Assembly: GCF_900101625.1 (NCBI RefSeq)
Contig: NZ_FMYZ01000002.1
Location: 434,001 to 498,000 of the forward strand
DNA length: 64,000 bases
DNA from: Cupriavidus sp. YR651
GTDB lineage: Bacteria > Pseudomonadota > Gammaproteobacteria > Burkholderiales > Burkholderiaceae
Reading direction: 5' to 3'
The position numbers and the translations under genes are program-made. The notes under the pieces were generated by a model. It saw nothing but the letters and a program-made list of their open reading frames with translations, ran no database searches and was not told the DNA's origin. Below, piece after piece: positions 42,729 to 51,460 of this stretch (within the stretch, counting starts at the first letter, position 1; each line of letters starts with the position of its first letter).

Positions 42729-43322
42729 GTCGCCGATGCGGCTTTCCTTGCCGGCCAGCAGCTTGGCGATATTCGCGCGGTGTCGCACGATCAGCAGCAC
42801 GCTGATCACGAAGATGGCGCCCGTCACGATATCCACGCCGAACATCAGCACGTAGAAGAACGGGGCGAAGATCGCCGCCACCAGCGCGGCCAGCGACGAG
42901 TAGCGGAAGAAGAACGCGATGATCAGCCAGGTGGCCAGCGTGCCGGCGCCCAGGATCGGGTCGATCGCCAGCAGGATACCGGCCGCCGTGGCCACGCCCT
43001 TGCCGCCGGCAAAGCGATGGAACACGGGGAACAGGTGACCCAGGAACACGGCGACCGCGACCAGCGCGATGCCGGAATCCTCCAGGCCATACGCCGGGCC
43101 GAAGTGCCTGGCCAGCCAGACCGCCAGCCAGCCCTTCAGGCCGTCGCCGATCAGCGTCAGGATGGCCGCCTTCTTGTTGCCCGTGCGCAGCACATTGGTG
43201 GCGCCGGGGTTGCCGGAGCCATAGCTGTGCGGGTCCGGCAACCCCATGAGCTTGCTGACCACGACGGCGAAGGACACCGACCCGATCAGGTAGGCGATGA
43301 CGGCGAATAGCAGGTTGATCAT
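42711..43322 (-). CDS. plsY: Glycerol-3-phosphate acyltransferase PlsY
   Basis: PlsY is an inner-membrane enzyme that acylates glycerol 3-phosphate from acyl-phosphate, the first step of phospholipid synthesis. The 203-residue product has several membrane helices and the three family motifs: [16 protein letters not shown] (about residues 34-49), [19 protein letters not shown] (about 94-112) and a later RYSSLAAL block. The last residues (DKKKPG) are encoded by the stem and T-tract of the terminator of the convergent kinase operon. The ATG at 43322 gives the normal length of about 200. Confidence 0.93.
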   Translation of the reverse strand: MINLLFAVIAYLIGSVSFAVVVSKLMGLPDPHSYGSGNPGATNVLRTGNKKAAILTLIGDGLKGWLAVWLARHFGPAYGLEDSGIALVAVAVFLGHLFPVFHRFAGGKGVATAAGILLAIDPILGAGTLATWLIIAFFFRYSSLAALVAAIFAPFFYVLMFGVDIVTGAIFVISVLLIVRHRANIAKLLAGKESRIGDKKKPG

Positions 43323-43538
43323 TGCGGGAAATCTGGCAGATTTTCAGTTTGGCGCGATTGTAGCGCGCCGGCGAGGTCGCCAACTCCGTGACTTCCCCAA
43401 TATCGCGCGGCGTGGCGCCCGAATCCCTGTCCGGCGGCGTCCGGGCGGGCGTTTTGCCGGCAACCGCCGGGCAGGCGGCCGGCAGCTTGTTTAATATGCA
43501 CGCATATCGCGCGGCAGTGCGCGCATGCGGATGACACG

Positions 43539-44024
43539 ATGAAACCCGAAAGCGGCCCCGAGACCCCAGCGACGAAATTCCTGCGTCAGCACGGGGTCAA
43601 CTACTCCAGCCATTTCTACGACTACGAGGAGCACGGCGGCACCAAGGTTTCCTCGCGGGAACTGAACGTCGACGAGCACGCCGTCGTCAAGACGCTGGTC
43701 ATGCAGGATGAGTCGGCCAAGCCGCTCATCGTGCTGATGCACGGTGACCGCAAGGTATCGACGAAGGAGCTTGCGCGGCAGGCCGGCTGCAAGAAGGTGG
43801 AGTCGTGCAAGCCCGAGGTGGCCAACCGGCATTCCGGCTTCCTGGTGGGCGGCACGAGCCCGTTCGGCACCAAAAAGAAGATGCCGGTCTACGTCGAGAA
43901 ATCGATCCTTGATCTGCCGCTCATTTACATCAATGGTGGCCGCCGTGGCTATCTCGTTGGCTTGTCGCCGACCGAGCTGACACGGCTGCTCGACCCCAGG
44001 GTTGTCGAGGTCGCCATCGACTGA
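43539..44024 (+). CDS. ybaK: Cys-tRNA(Pro)/Cys-tRNA(Cys) deacylase, YbaK/EbsC family
   Basis: A 161-residue editing enzyme that clears mischarged Cys-tRNA(Pro), acting in trans beside prolyl-tRNA synthetase. The protein has the YbaK order: ATKFLRQHGVNYSSHFYDYEEHGG at the N-terminus, VVKTLVMQ, the catalytic-region lysine within HAVVKTL, GCKKVESCKPEVANRHSGF, and the late VGGTSPFGTKKKMPVY and INGGRRGYLV. It is a single gene with its own 200-bp upstream region and converges on the acyltransferase gene. A hairpin without a T-tract follows the stop. Confidence 0.92.
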   Translation: MKPESGPETPATKFLRQHGVNYSSHFYDYEEHGGTKVSSRELNVDEHAVVKTLVMQDESAKPLIVLMHGDRKVSTKELARQAGCKKVESCKPEVANRHSGFLVGGTSPFGTKKKMPVYVEKSILDLPLIYINGGRRGYLVGLSPTELTRLLDPRVVEVAID

Positions 44025-44030
44025 TCCGGC

Positions 44031-44052
44031 GTCCGGCAAGGCGCTGCCGGAC
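44031..44052. terminator. Hairpin between convergent ybaK and acyltransferase genes
   Basis: GTCCGGCA (44031-44038) pairs perfectly with TGCCGGAC (44045-44052) around a 6-nt loop. There is no T-tract on either strand, so it is a probable but weak bidirectional terminator. Confidence 0.4.
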
Positions 44053-44087
44053 ACCGGATGACGGCCGCGGCCGGACTCGCGTCGGCC

Positions 44088-44999
44088 CTATGCCGCGGAT
44101 TTCCCGGCCTGCGCCAGCATGGCGGCGATATCCCGGTCCTTCTCTTCCCACAGCGCACCCAGCCAGCGGTGGAACTCGGCGCGGAAGGCCGAATCCTTGG
44201 CGTAGTCGCCAACACACAGTTCAGGCGGAATCGGCAATTCCCGGACCCGCACCATGACGCGCCCGCTGCGGCCGCAGGCCAGCTGCCAGAAAGTGGGCGT
44301 GCCATCGGGATAGGCGATGCTGATATCCAGCATCGAGCGGAACTGGTGCCCCATCGCATTCAACGCCAGGGCCAGTGCCCCGGCCTTCGGCTTGAGCAGG
44401 TGCTGGTAGGGCGAGCTCTGCGCGCGGTGCTTGGCGGGCGTAAAGCGCGTGCCTTCCGAGAAGTTCATGACACTGGTGGGCACCAGCGCGAACTTGGCGC
44501 AGGCGCGTCGCGTCGTCTCGCGGTCCTGCTCGCGAAGCTCGGGCCGCTTGCGCAGCGCGGCCTTCGAGTGCCGGCGCATGAAGGGAAAGTCCAGCGCCCA
44601 CCACGCCAGCCCGATCACGGGCACGTAGATCAGCTGCTGCTTGAGGAAGAACTTCAGCAGCGGAATGCGGCGATTGAGCACGCGCTGCAGCACGAAGATA
44701 TCGACCCAGGAACGGTGGTTGGCGTTGACCAGATACCAGCCCGCGTAGCGCAGCGCGTCCGCGCCCTCCACCTGCCAGGGCTCGGACTGCAGCAGGCCGA
44801 TCCATGCGCTGTTGCAGGAAATCCAGGCGGTGGCGATCCGGTTGAGCAGGGGGTCGATGCGTTGCCGTATCGCGGGCACTGGCAGTAGCAGTTTCAGCAC
44901 GGACAGCGCGAATAGCGGCAGGCACCAGAACACGGTGTTGAGAGCGAGCAGCAGGACGCTGAGCACGCCAAGAAGAAAGTGGAGCAGGTTGCGCGTCAT
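44088..44999 (-). CDS. PlsC-type acyltransferase (YihG-like)
   Basis: A 303-residue membrane-bound lysophospholipid acyltransferase of the 1-acyl-glycerol-3-phosphate acyltransferase superfamily. A long hydrophobic N-terminal segment (about 5-40) is followed by the HX4D catalytic motif in NANHRSWVDIFVLQ (about residues 92-105) and the EGTR substrate motif in MNFSEGTRFTPAK. The spacing and the large C-terminal part match the YihG/YihG-like group rather than classical PlsC. It lies downstream of xerD on the same strand with a 256-bp gap, so it may have its own promoter. Exact lipid substrate is not clear. Confidence 0.88.
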   Translation of the reverse strand: MTRNLLHFLLGVLSVLLLALNTVFWCLPLFALSVLKLLLPVPAIRQRIDPLLNRIATAWISCNSAWIGLLQSEPWQVEGADALRYAGWYLVNANHRSWVDIFVLQRVLNRRIPLLKFFLKQQLIYVPVIGLAWWALDFPFMRRHSKAALRKRPELREQDRETTRRACAKFALVPTSVMNFSEGTRFTPAKHRAQSSPYQHLLKPKAGALALALNAMGHQFRSMLDISIAYPDGTPTFWQLACGRSGRVMVRVRELPIPPELCVGDYAKDSAFRAEFHRWLGALWEEKDRDIAAMLAQAGKSAA

Positions 45000-45056
45000 T
45001 GTCGCGGGAAGAGATCCAGAGGGGTATCAGGAAGGGTTACGTTACAGAAGGGAACC

Positions 45057-45074
45057 GAATGCAACCGTGCATTC
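45057..45074. promoter_or_regulatory. Inverted repeat upstream of the acyltransferase gene
   Basis: GAATGCA-ACCG-TGCATTC is a perfect 7-bp inverted repeat, 57 bp before the acyltransferase start codon. It could be an operator, a leader hairpin, or a weak end of the xerD message. The rest of 45000-45255 shows nothing I can name. Confidence 0.3.
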
Positions 45075-45255
45075 TGTCCCCAATGAGGGTTCGAAATAGT
45101 AGCCGGCGCTGCAAATTCTGGTGTTCGTGACCGAGATCAAGGCCACGGCGCCACATCGATGTTGCTTGCGCTTTCGGCGTCACCACAGCCAAGGTAACGC
45201 CATCGCCCGCCACGCCACGGCTGCCGTCCGGGCAGGCATATTGCCACGCAACGCA

Positions 45256-46188
45256 TCATCCGCGCGGATGGTGGTGCTGATGCAACTCGCGCAGCCGCTC
45301 GCGCGCCACATGCGTGTAGATCTGCGTGGTGGAGATATCGGCATGGCCCAGCAGAAGCTGCACCACGCGCAGGTCCGCGCCGTGGTTGAGCAGGTGCGTG
45401 GCAAACGCGTGCCGCAGCGTGTGCGGCGACAACGGCGCGTGAATGCCGCCCTCGCGCGCGTGCTTCTTGATCAGGTGCCAGAATGCCTGCCGCGTCATGC
45501 CTTCGCCCCGTTGCGTGACGAACAACGCATCGCAGGCGCGGCCCGACAGCAGCGCGGGACGCGATTCGGCCAGGTAGCGGCGCAGCCAGTCGCCGGCCTG
45601 TGCGCCAAACGGCACCAGCCGTTCCTTGTTGCCCTTGCCACCCACCACGCGCGCCACACCCTCGTTCAGACCCACTTCCACGGTCTTCATGTTGGTGAGT
45701 TCGGAAACGCGCAGGCCACTTGCGTACATCAGCTCGAGCATCGTGCGGTCGCGGATGCCGAGAGGGGTGCCGGCGTCGGGCGCGTCGAGCAATGCTTCGA
45801 CCTGTGCTTCCGACAGCGTCTTGGGAAAGCGCGGCGGCTGCTTGGCGGGACGCAGCAGGAGGCAGGGATCGGCCTGGATCATGTGCTCGCGCAGCGCCCA
45901 CTGATAGAAGCGCCGAAATACCGTGAGCCGGCGATTGGCCGACGACGCGCGCGTTTCCAGGTGACGCGCGGCGAAGTACGCGGAGAGCACGGTGTCGTCC
46001 ACGCCGAGCAGCTTGCCGTGGCCGGTTTCATGCAGCCATCGCGCCAGCAGTGACAGATCCCGGCGATAGGCGTCGATGGTATTGCGCGAGAGCCCGTCCT
46101 CGAGCCACAGCGCATCGCAGAAACGGTCCACCAGCGAAAGGTCGGCGGCCAGCGCGGCGGCGTCGACGGTGATCGTGGCCTCGCTCAT
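45256..46188 (-). CDS. xerD: Site-specific tyrosine recombinase XerD
   Basis: XerD acts with XerC and FtsK at dif to resolve chromosome dimers. The 310-residue product has the SAM-like N-terminal domain (about 15-105, ending RRLTVFRRFYQWALRE) and a complete catalytic domain. The catalytic residues are all visible: Arg in MYASGLRVSEL, Lys in VGGKGNKERLVP, His-x-x-Arg in SPHTLRHAFATHLL, the second His in LLGHADISTTQIYTHV and its Tyr nucleophile. The ATG at 46188 overlaps the ogt stop by 4 bp. XerC is not in this window. Location and length mark it as the housekeeping enzyme, not a phage integrase. Confidence 0.93.
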   Translation of the reverse strand: MSEATITVDAAALAADLSLVDRFCDALWLEDGLSRNTIDAYRRDLSLLARWLHETGHGKLLGVDDTVLSAYFAARHLETRASSANRRLTVFRRFYQWALREHMIQADPCLLLRPAKQPPRFPKTLSEAQVEALLDAPDAGTPLGIRDRTMLELMYASGLRVSELTNMKTVEVGLNEGVARVVGGKGNKERLVPFGAQAGDWLRRYLAESRPALLSGRACDALFVTQRGEGMTRQAFWHLIKKHAREGGIHAPLSPHTLRHAFATHLLNHGADLRVVQLLLGHADISTTQIYTHVARERLRELHQHHHPRG

Positions 46189-46664
46189 AGCAGCATCGCG
46201 CCTTCGTGGCGCAGCAGCCAGCGTTTGACGCCCAGGTGGAAGCCTTCCTCGCCATGATGGGCAAAGCCGCCGAGGCCGTTTGCGGAAACCACGCGATGGC
46301 AGGGGATGACCACGGGGAACCAGTTCTGGCCGCACGCCTGGCCGACTGCTCGCGGCATGCTGCGCAGCGTTCTGGCGATGGTGCCGTAGGTGGTCAGGCC
46401 GCCGCGCGGCACGGCGCTGATCGCGTCCCAGACCCTGCGCTGGAAGTCCGTGCCGCGAGGGGCCAGCGGCAGGTCGAATACCGTGTCGGGATCGGCGTAG
46501 TAGGCGTCCAGCTGCTCGGCGACGAGACGCAGGAGCGGCGTGGTCGGCGCAACCAGCGCGAAGCTGTCCGGCAGGTAGACGATCTCATGGACTTGCGCGC
46601 CCACGGTACGTACGCCGACCTTGCCAAAGGGCGCGGGCAGGACGGCATCGAAAGGCTGTGGCAT
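46185..46664 (-). CDS. ogt: Methylated-DNA--protein-cysteine methyltransferase
   Basis: A suicide DNA-repair protein that removes methyl groups from O6-methylguanine or O4-methylthymine onto its own cysteine. From the ATG at 46664 the product is 159 residues, with the helix-turn-helix region TDFQRRVWDAISAVPRGGLTTYG and the active-site VIPCHRVVSANGLGGF. The longer open frame from 46787 overlaps a terminator and is rejected. The stop overlaps the xerD start (ATGA), so the two DNA-maintenance genes are coupled. Confidence 0.93.
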   Translation of the reverse strand: MPQPFDAVLPAPFGKVGVRTVGAQVHEIVYLPDSFALVAPTTPLLRLVAEQLDAYYADPDTVFDLPLAPRGTDFQRRVWDAISAVPRGGLTTYGTIARTLRSMPRAVGQACGQNWFPVVIPCHRVVSANGLGGFAHHGEEGFHLGVKRWLLRHEGAMLL

Positions 46665-46729
46665 GGCGGGCGGCGGTGGGGCAGAGGGGATAGTCCCTGA
46701 TTTTATGCCGATTCCGTCGGCCGTACGCC

Positions 46730-46759
46730 AAAAGTAAAAGGACCTCCTGGGAGGTCCTT
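46730..46759 (-). terminator. Intrinsic terminator of the Bug-protein gene
   Basis: On the minus strand AAGGACCTC (46759-46751) pairs with GAGGTCCTT (46746-46738) around a 4-nt loop, followed by TTTACTTTT. It separates the Bug-type gene from ogt. Confidence 0.8.
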
Positions 46760-46838
46760 CTGCCATGCGTCGCTTTCCCGATGCCACCGCGCGTCAGGTT
46801 CGCATCGAGCGATGCCGGCCTGACGCGCGCCTGCTCGC

Positions 46839-47819
46839 TTATTGCTCCAGCTTGATGTTCTGCACCTTCACCAGATTTTTCATCTTGTCGAATTCCTTCT
46901 TGATCTCGGCGGCGTGCTGGGCCGGGGTATTGCCCGACGGCTCGGCGCCCGCCGTGCGCAGGCGCTGGACGAAGTCCTTGTCCTGCAGCGCCTTCACGGC
47001 GGCGGCGTTCAGCTTGTTGATCACGTCGTCAGGCGTGCCGGCGGGCGCCACCAGGCCATACCAGGCCGGATCGTTCGGCTCCTTCAGGCCCACTTCGGCA
47101 AACGTCGGCACGTCAGGCAAGCCCTCCACGCGCTTGTTCCATGCCACTACCAGCGGACGCAGCTTGCCGGCCTTGATGTACGGAATCGACGACGGCAGGT
47201 TGTCCACCATGATCGGCACCTGGCCGGCCAGCACGTCGTTCAGGGCCGGACCCGCGCCGCGGTAGGGGATGTGGACCATGAAGGTCTTGGTCGAGACCTT
47301 GAACTGCTCGCCCAGCATGTGGCCGAAGCCGCAGGTGCCCGACGACGCGTACGAGTACTTGCCCGGGTTGGCCTTCAGCACGGCCAGGAATTCCTTGTAG
47401 TCCTTGGCCGGGAAATTCGGGTTCACGGCGATCACGTTGGCCACGTTGGCCACGTTGGTGATCGGCCTGAAGTCCTTGATCGGGTCATACGACAGCTTGG
47501 GGTTGCAGGCCGGGTTCACGGCCATCGTCGACACGGTGGAGATGCCGATCGTGTAGCCATCGGGCGGTGCCTTGGCGATGGCGTCCGCCCCGATCGAACC
47601 GCCCCCGCCGGCACGGTTTTCGACCACCACGGCCTGACCGAGGATGCGGCTCATCTGGTCGGCAACGCCGCGGCCCACGATGTCGGTGGTGCCGCCCGGC
47701 GCGAACGGGATGATCAGGCGGATCGGCTTGGTCGGAAAGGTGCTCTGCGCATGCGCCACGGAGGCAACGGCGGCGGTGGCCGCGAGGGCCAGGGTCAGTG
47801 CGGTTTTGCCAGCTTGCAT
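46839..47819 (-). CDS. Bug family (TctC-type) periplasmic solute-binding protein
   Basis: A 326-residue secreted binding protein of the tripartite tricarboxylate transporter receptor family, which is hugely expanded in Burkholderiales. It has a signal peptide (1-24, ending SVAHAQ), then FPTKPIRLIIPFAPGGTTD, the VVENRAGGGGSIGADAIAKA block, HIPYRGAGPALNDVLAGQVP and the C-terminal PAGTPDDVINKLNAAAVKAL. No TctA/TctB membrane genes are nearby, as is usual for such orphans. The ligand is unknown. The ATG at 47819 starts directly at the signal peptide. A CCGGGCG/CGCCCGG hairpin (47845-47863) lies 25 bp upstream in its leader. Confidence 0.92.
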   Translation of the reverse strand: MQAGKTALTLALAATAAVASVAHAQSTFPTKPIRLIIPFAPGGTTDIVGRGVADQMSRILGQAVVVENRAGGGGSIGADAIAKAPPDGYTIGISTVSTMAVNPACNPKLSYDPIKDFRPITNVANVANVIAVNPNFPAKDYKEFLAVLKANPGKYSYASSGTCGFGHMLGEQFKVSTKTFMVHIPYRGAGPALNDVLAGQVPIMVDNLPSSIPYIKAGKLRPLVVAWNKRVEGLPDVPTFAEVGLKEPNDPAWYGLVAPAGTPDDVINKLNAAAVKALQDKDFVQRLRTAGAEPSGNTPAQHAAEIKKEFDKMKNLVKVQNIKLEQ

Positions 47820-47964
47820 GGAAGGAAATCTCCCGTCGGTAAAGCCGGGCGGATCGCGCCCGGGGAGGTCATAAAACGCCGGTATGCCGCGCGCAGTTCG
47901 CTGCGGCAAATCGGCGGGCATTTTGGCGGGCATGTTGTCGGCAAATCGGCGGCCCGCGTCGCGA

Positions 47965-48573
47965 TCAGCCGCCCAGCAGGCCGCGCTTGAGCGCGCGGTC
48001 CACCGGATGTTCGCCCAGGAAGATGCGCAGCACGGCCTGGTAGAAGTCTTCGCCCGGAATCGGCCGGCCGCGCGGGATGCCGTTCATGGCCACCACCGTG
48101 CCGCCGTCAGGCGTGAAGTCGAAATTGATGATGTCGCCCCTGCGCGCCGTGCCTACCTCGTTCATGGCGCTCTCCAGTTGCGTCACGCGGTCCCCCAGCA
48201 TCCTCATCTGGAGTTCGGAGTGGTTCTCGCGCAGGCCCTCGTTGAGCGCCTTCACGAAGGTATCGGATTCCACCTCGCGCAGCAGACGGATCTGCAGCCG
48301 CTTGGGGCCGCGCGTGCCGAGCGCCACCGTTGCGTTGCGCGCGCGTTCGGGCAGGTAGAGCGCGGCCACGTAGCCCTTGATCACGAACACCGAGCGCAGG
48401 CCGGTACCGTTGAGCTGCAGTGCCTTGCCGCCCAGGCGCGCGGCGTCGTCGAAGCGCACGCCCTCGATTTCCATGGCCGACACCTGCGGCGCCAGCACGG
48501 CCAGTGCCACCGTCGCGCAGATCGCGGCGACAAGCTTTCGGGGAAGGGCGGATCGGCGGATTGCGTACTTCAT
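47965..48573 (-). CDS. Periplasmic chalcone-isomerase-like protein
   Basis: A 202-residue exported protein with the bacterial chalcone isomerase-like fold. A signal peptide (1-30, ending QVSAMEIEG) is followed by GVRFDDAARLGGKALQLNG, FVIKGYVAALYLPE, the RLLREVESDTFVKALNEG segment, and FYQAVLRIFLGEHPVDRALK. Bacterial members rarely have isomerase activity, and their role is unclear. The ATG at 48573 was preferred, as the upstream frame to 48660 has no signal-like start. It is an isolated gene between the Bug protein and an AEC carrier. Confidence 0.85.
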   Translation of the reverse strand: MKYAIRRSALPRKLVAAICATVALAVLAPQVSAMEIEGVRFDDAARLGGKALQLNGTGLRSVFVIKGYVAALYLPERARNATVALGTRGPKRLQIRLLREVESDTFVKALNEGLRENHSELQMRMLGDRVTQLESAMNEVGTARRGDIINFDFTPDGGTVVAMNGIPRGRPIPGEDFYQAVLRIFLGEHPVDRALKRGLLGG

Positions 48574-48821
48574 GGTGCGACGGGGCTGCGTGGTACGACG
48601 AGGCTGCGTAAAAACGGCAGGCAAGATTTGGCATGCCATGTTGCCGGATTTCTGAAACAATACCCATCCGTATCTGCCCTAGTCTGCACATTTGCATGGA
48701 CAGGCCAGGGTGCCTCCGCCGTCATCGGACGCGCCACTTCCCCCTCTCCCCGGGCGTCGCACCCGTCACGACAACGCTCAAGAGCACGGTCGCGACAACC
48801 GTTAGAACAAAATAGAGACAA

Positions 48822-49715
48822 ATGTCCTCCGCCTTGTTGCTGGTGCCGGATTTCAGCCTGATCCTGATCGGCTGGCTACTCGTCCGCTACACGCCGTTCG
48901 ACCGTGCGTTCTGGTCCGGTGTGGAACGTCTGGTCTATTTCGTCCTGTTTCCCGCGCTGCTGTTGCAGTCCACCAACAGCGCAACCTTCGATTTCTCTTC
49001 CACGTCGGCCATGCTCGGCCTGGCCCTGGCGACGACCGCGTTCGGCATGATCGGCGGCTATCTCGTCAAATGGGTCCTGCAGCCGGCGCCGCTGGATTTC
49101 GCCTCGGGCCTGCAGACTGCGTTCCGCTTCAATTCCTATATCGCGCTGGCGCTGGCATCGCGGCTCGGTGGCAGCGAGGGTTTGGCGATGATGGCGCTGG
49201 TGGTCGGCGTGACCGTGCCGTTGTGCAATGTGGTGGCCGTCTGGGCGCTGGCGAAGCACGGTGAATCCCGGTTGCTGCGCGAGCTGGCGCGGAATCCGCT
49301 GATCCTGGCCACGGCTGGCGGGCTGATCACGAACCTGCTTGGCCTGCATCCGCCCGAAGTGGTGGCGATGACCCTCAGCCGGCTTGGGTCGGCCTCCACG
49401 GCCCTGGGCCTGATGACGGTCGGGGCGGGGCTGCAGATGAGCGGCGCCACGGGCACCGTCGGCCCGGTTGCGTGGTGGAGCGGGGTCAAGCTGCTGGCGA
49501 TGCCGTGTTTTGCGTGGCTCGTCGGACGGCACTTGCCGCTGACCGCGCTGCAGTACCAGATCGTGGTGGTTTACGCATCGCTGCCGACGGCATCGAGCGC
49601 CTATATCCTGGCCGTGCGCATGGGCGGCAATGGGCCGATGGTTGCTGCCACGATCTCGTTGATGACCGTGACGGCCATCGTCACCACGCCGTTCTGGCTG
49701 GCGCTGGTCAGCTAG
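48822..49715 (+). CDS. AEC (auxin efflux carrier) family transporter
   Basis: A 297-residue membrane carrier with about ten hydrophobic helices. The first pair is split by RLVYFVLFPALLLQSTNS, typical of the AEC family, and the Asn-containing FRFNSYIALALASRLGG and PTASSAYILAVRMGGN segments mark the two halves. Bacterial AEC members move carboxylates such as malonate or malate, but the substrate here is not known. The last 8 bp overlap the 3' end of the convergent queG gene (49708-49715). The 248 bp upstream show no gene. Confidence 0.88.
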   Translation: MSSALLLVPDFSLILIGWLLVRYTPFDRAFWSGVERLVYFVLFPALLLQSTNSATFDFSSTSAMLGLALATTAFGMIGGYLVKWVLQPAPLDFASGLQTAFRFNSYIALALASRLGGSEGLAMMALVVGVTVPLCNVVAVWALAKHGESRLLRELARNPLILATAGGLITNLLGLHPPEVVAMTLSRLGSASTALGLMTVGAGLQMSGATGTVGPVAWWSGVKLLAMPCFAWLVGRHLPLTALQYQIVVVYASLPTASSAYILAVRMGGNGPMVAATISLMTVTAIVTTPFWLALVS

Positions 49716-50910
49716 CCGCGGCGTCCTGGGCCAGCGCCCAGTCGATGTGCTCGCGCACGAGCGGCGTGGCGTCGTCCCGCCGGGCCAACAGGGCGCTGCG
49801 GATGCGATCCGCCAGCGCGGCATCGGTCGCCGAGGCCGTGCGCAGGCTGTTGCCCAGCCCGATTGCCAGGTTTCGCAGCCAGCGCTCATGGCCGATCCGA
49901 CGGATCGGGCTGCCCTCTAGCCGCTGATTGAAGGCTTCCTCGGTCCACAGGAACAGCTCGACCATGTCCGGCGCGTCAAAGCCATTGCGAACGTCGAAGT
50001 CTGGCAGCGCGGCGCGATGCGCGAACTTGTTCCACGGGCAGGCCAGCTGGCAGTCGTCGCAGCCATAGACGCGGTTGCCCATCGGTGCGCGAAATTCCAC
50101 GGGGATCGGGCCCTTGTGCTCGATCGTCAGGTAAGAAATACAACGGCGGGCGTCCAGCCGGTAGGGGGCCAGGATGGCGCCGGTCGGGCAAATGTCGATG
50201 CAGCGGCGGCACGAGCCGCAATGGGGATCTTCGGCCGGGTCGGCGGGTAGAGGAATGTCGACCAGGATTTCGCCCAGGAAGAACATCGATCCGCCTTCGC
50301 GGTCCAGCAGCAGGGTGTGCTTGCCGCGCCAGCCCAGCCCGCCCTGGCTGGCCAGTGCCACCTCCATGACCGGTGCGGAGTCGGTGAAGACGCGGTAGCC
50401 GAACGCGCCGATCGCGGTCTCGATGCGCCCCGCGAGCTGCTGCAGCCGGTTGCGCAGGACCTTGTGATAGTCGCGGCCACGCGCGTAAAGCGAGATGACG
50501 GCGGTGGCGGGGTCCTCGAGCCGCGCGAGTTCATGGCGGCGCCAGTCGTCGGGGCCCTGGGCCGGCAGGTACGGCATGCGGGCGACGATCGCGCGCACGG
50601 TGCCGGGCACGAGTTCCGCCGGACGGGCGCGCCGCGTGCCGTGGTTGGCCATATAATCCATGTCGCCGTGGTAACCCGCCTGCAACCACGCCAACAGGCC
50701 CGCTTCCGCGTGGCTCAGGTCCACATCGGCGATGCGGATTGCATCGAAACCGAGTTCGGCGCCCCAGTCACGAATGGATTGCACCAGCAACGCCAGGTCA
50801 TCCGCAGCCGGCGAACCGCCGGAAATGCCGGAGGTGCCGGATGCGGTGGCCAGTGGCGCTGGTGGCAAGTCTTTCGAGGGGAGGGAGGCGGGTACTGCGC
50901 GGTCGATCAT
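49708..50910 (-). CDS. queG: Epoxyqueuosine reductase QueG
   Basis: QueG reduces epoxyqueuosine to queuosine in the tRNA wobble base, using a corrinoid and two iron-sulfur clusters. The 400-residue product carries the first 4Fe-4S motif CGSCRRCIDICPTGAI, the second-cluster CDDCQLACPWN, and the upstream DSAPVMEVALASQGGLGWRGK with GGSMFFLGEI. From the ATG at 50910 there is a 35-residue Ala/Pro/Ser-rich extension before the conserved start DDLALLVQSIRDWGAELGF, so a later start is possible. Its 5' end is only 16 bp from the divergent tsaE start codon. Confidence 0.93.
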   Translation of the reverse strand: MIDRAVPASLPSKDLPPAPLATASGTSGISGGSPAADDLALLVQSIRDWGAELGFDAIRIADVDLSHAEAGLLAWLQAGYHGDMDYMANHGTRRARPAELVPGTVRAIVARMPYLPAQGPDDWRRHELARLEDPATAVISLYARGRDYHKVLRNRLQQLAGRIETAIGAFGYRVFTDSAPVMEVALASQGGLGWRGKHTLLLDREGGSMFFLGEILVDIPLPADPAEDPHCGSCRRCIDICPTGAILAPYRLDARRCISYLTIEHKGPIPVEFRAPMGNRVYGCDDCQLACPWNKFAHRAALPDFDVRNGFDAPDMVELFLWTEEAFNQRLEGSPIRRIGHERWLRNLAIGLGNSLRTASATDAALADRIRSALLARRDDATPLVREHIDWALAQDAAAS

Positions 50911-50926
50911 CCCTGAATTGTACGCA

Positions 50927-51460
50927 ATGCCCCTGCTTGAAGAACGCATCCTGTTGCTGCCGGACGAAGCCGCCACCGACCGGTTCGGTGCCGCGCTGGC
51001 GGGCGCGGTGCGCGTCATGTCGCCGCGCACGGTGCACGTACAGCTGTCCGGCGACCTGGGCGCCGGCAAGACCACGCTGTCTCGCGCCGTGCTGCGCGCG
51101 CTGGGGCACGCCGGCAAGGTCCGCAGCCCCACCTACACGCTGTGCGAGCCGTACGAGGTGTCTCGCGCCGATGGCTCGCCGCTGACCGTCTACCACTTCG
51201 ACCTGTACCGTTTTGCCGATCCCGAGGAATGGATCGACGCGGGGTTTCGCGACTGTTTTGCCGAGCCCGCGTTCAATCTTGTCGAATGGCCGGAAAAGGC
51301 CGGCCGCCTGCTCGGGGAACCGGATCTCCACGTGTTGCTCCAATCGGACAATCGTGCGCCGGATGCCGCCGGGCACGTCGACATCGACGGCGCCGATCGC
51401 CGCATGGCCATGTTGCGCGCCTATACTCCCACTGGACTTACCCTGCTGACCGCATGCTGA
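50927..51460 (+). CDS. tsaE: tRNA t6A biosynthesis ATPase TsaE
   Basis: TsaE is the P-loop ATPase that supports the TsaB/TsaD complex in t6A tRNA modification. The 177-residue protein has Walker A in SGDLGAGKTTLSRAVLR (about residues 38-54), the SPTYTLCEPYEV block, YHFDLYRFADPEEW and FNLVEWPEKAG. The ATG at 50927 fits the family N-terminus; the longer frame from 50732 runs antisense to queG. The last 7 bp overlap the amiC start (ATGCTGA), a pairing of tsaE with a cell-wall amidase gene that is common in proteobacteria. Confidence 0.94.
   Translation: MPLLEERILLLPDEAATDRFGAALAGAVRVMSPRTVHVQLSGDLGAGKTTLSRAVLRALGHAGKVRSPTYTLCEPYEVSRADGSPLTVYHFDLYRFADPEEWIDAGFRDCFAEPAFNLVEWPEKAGRLLGEPDLHVLLQSDNRAPDAAGHVDIDGADRRMAMLRAYTPTGLTLLTAC

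Noticed and set aside
46665..46787. Longer N-terminus for Ogt
   Set aside because: The extension covers the terminator hairpin of the Bug-type gene and has no family similarity; the ATG at 46664 starts the normal domain.
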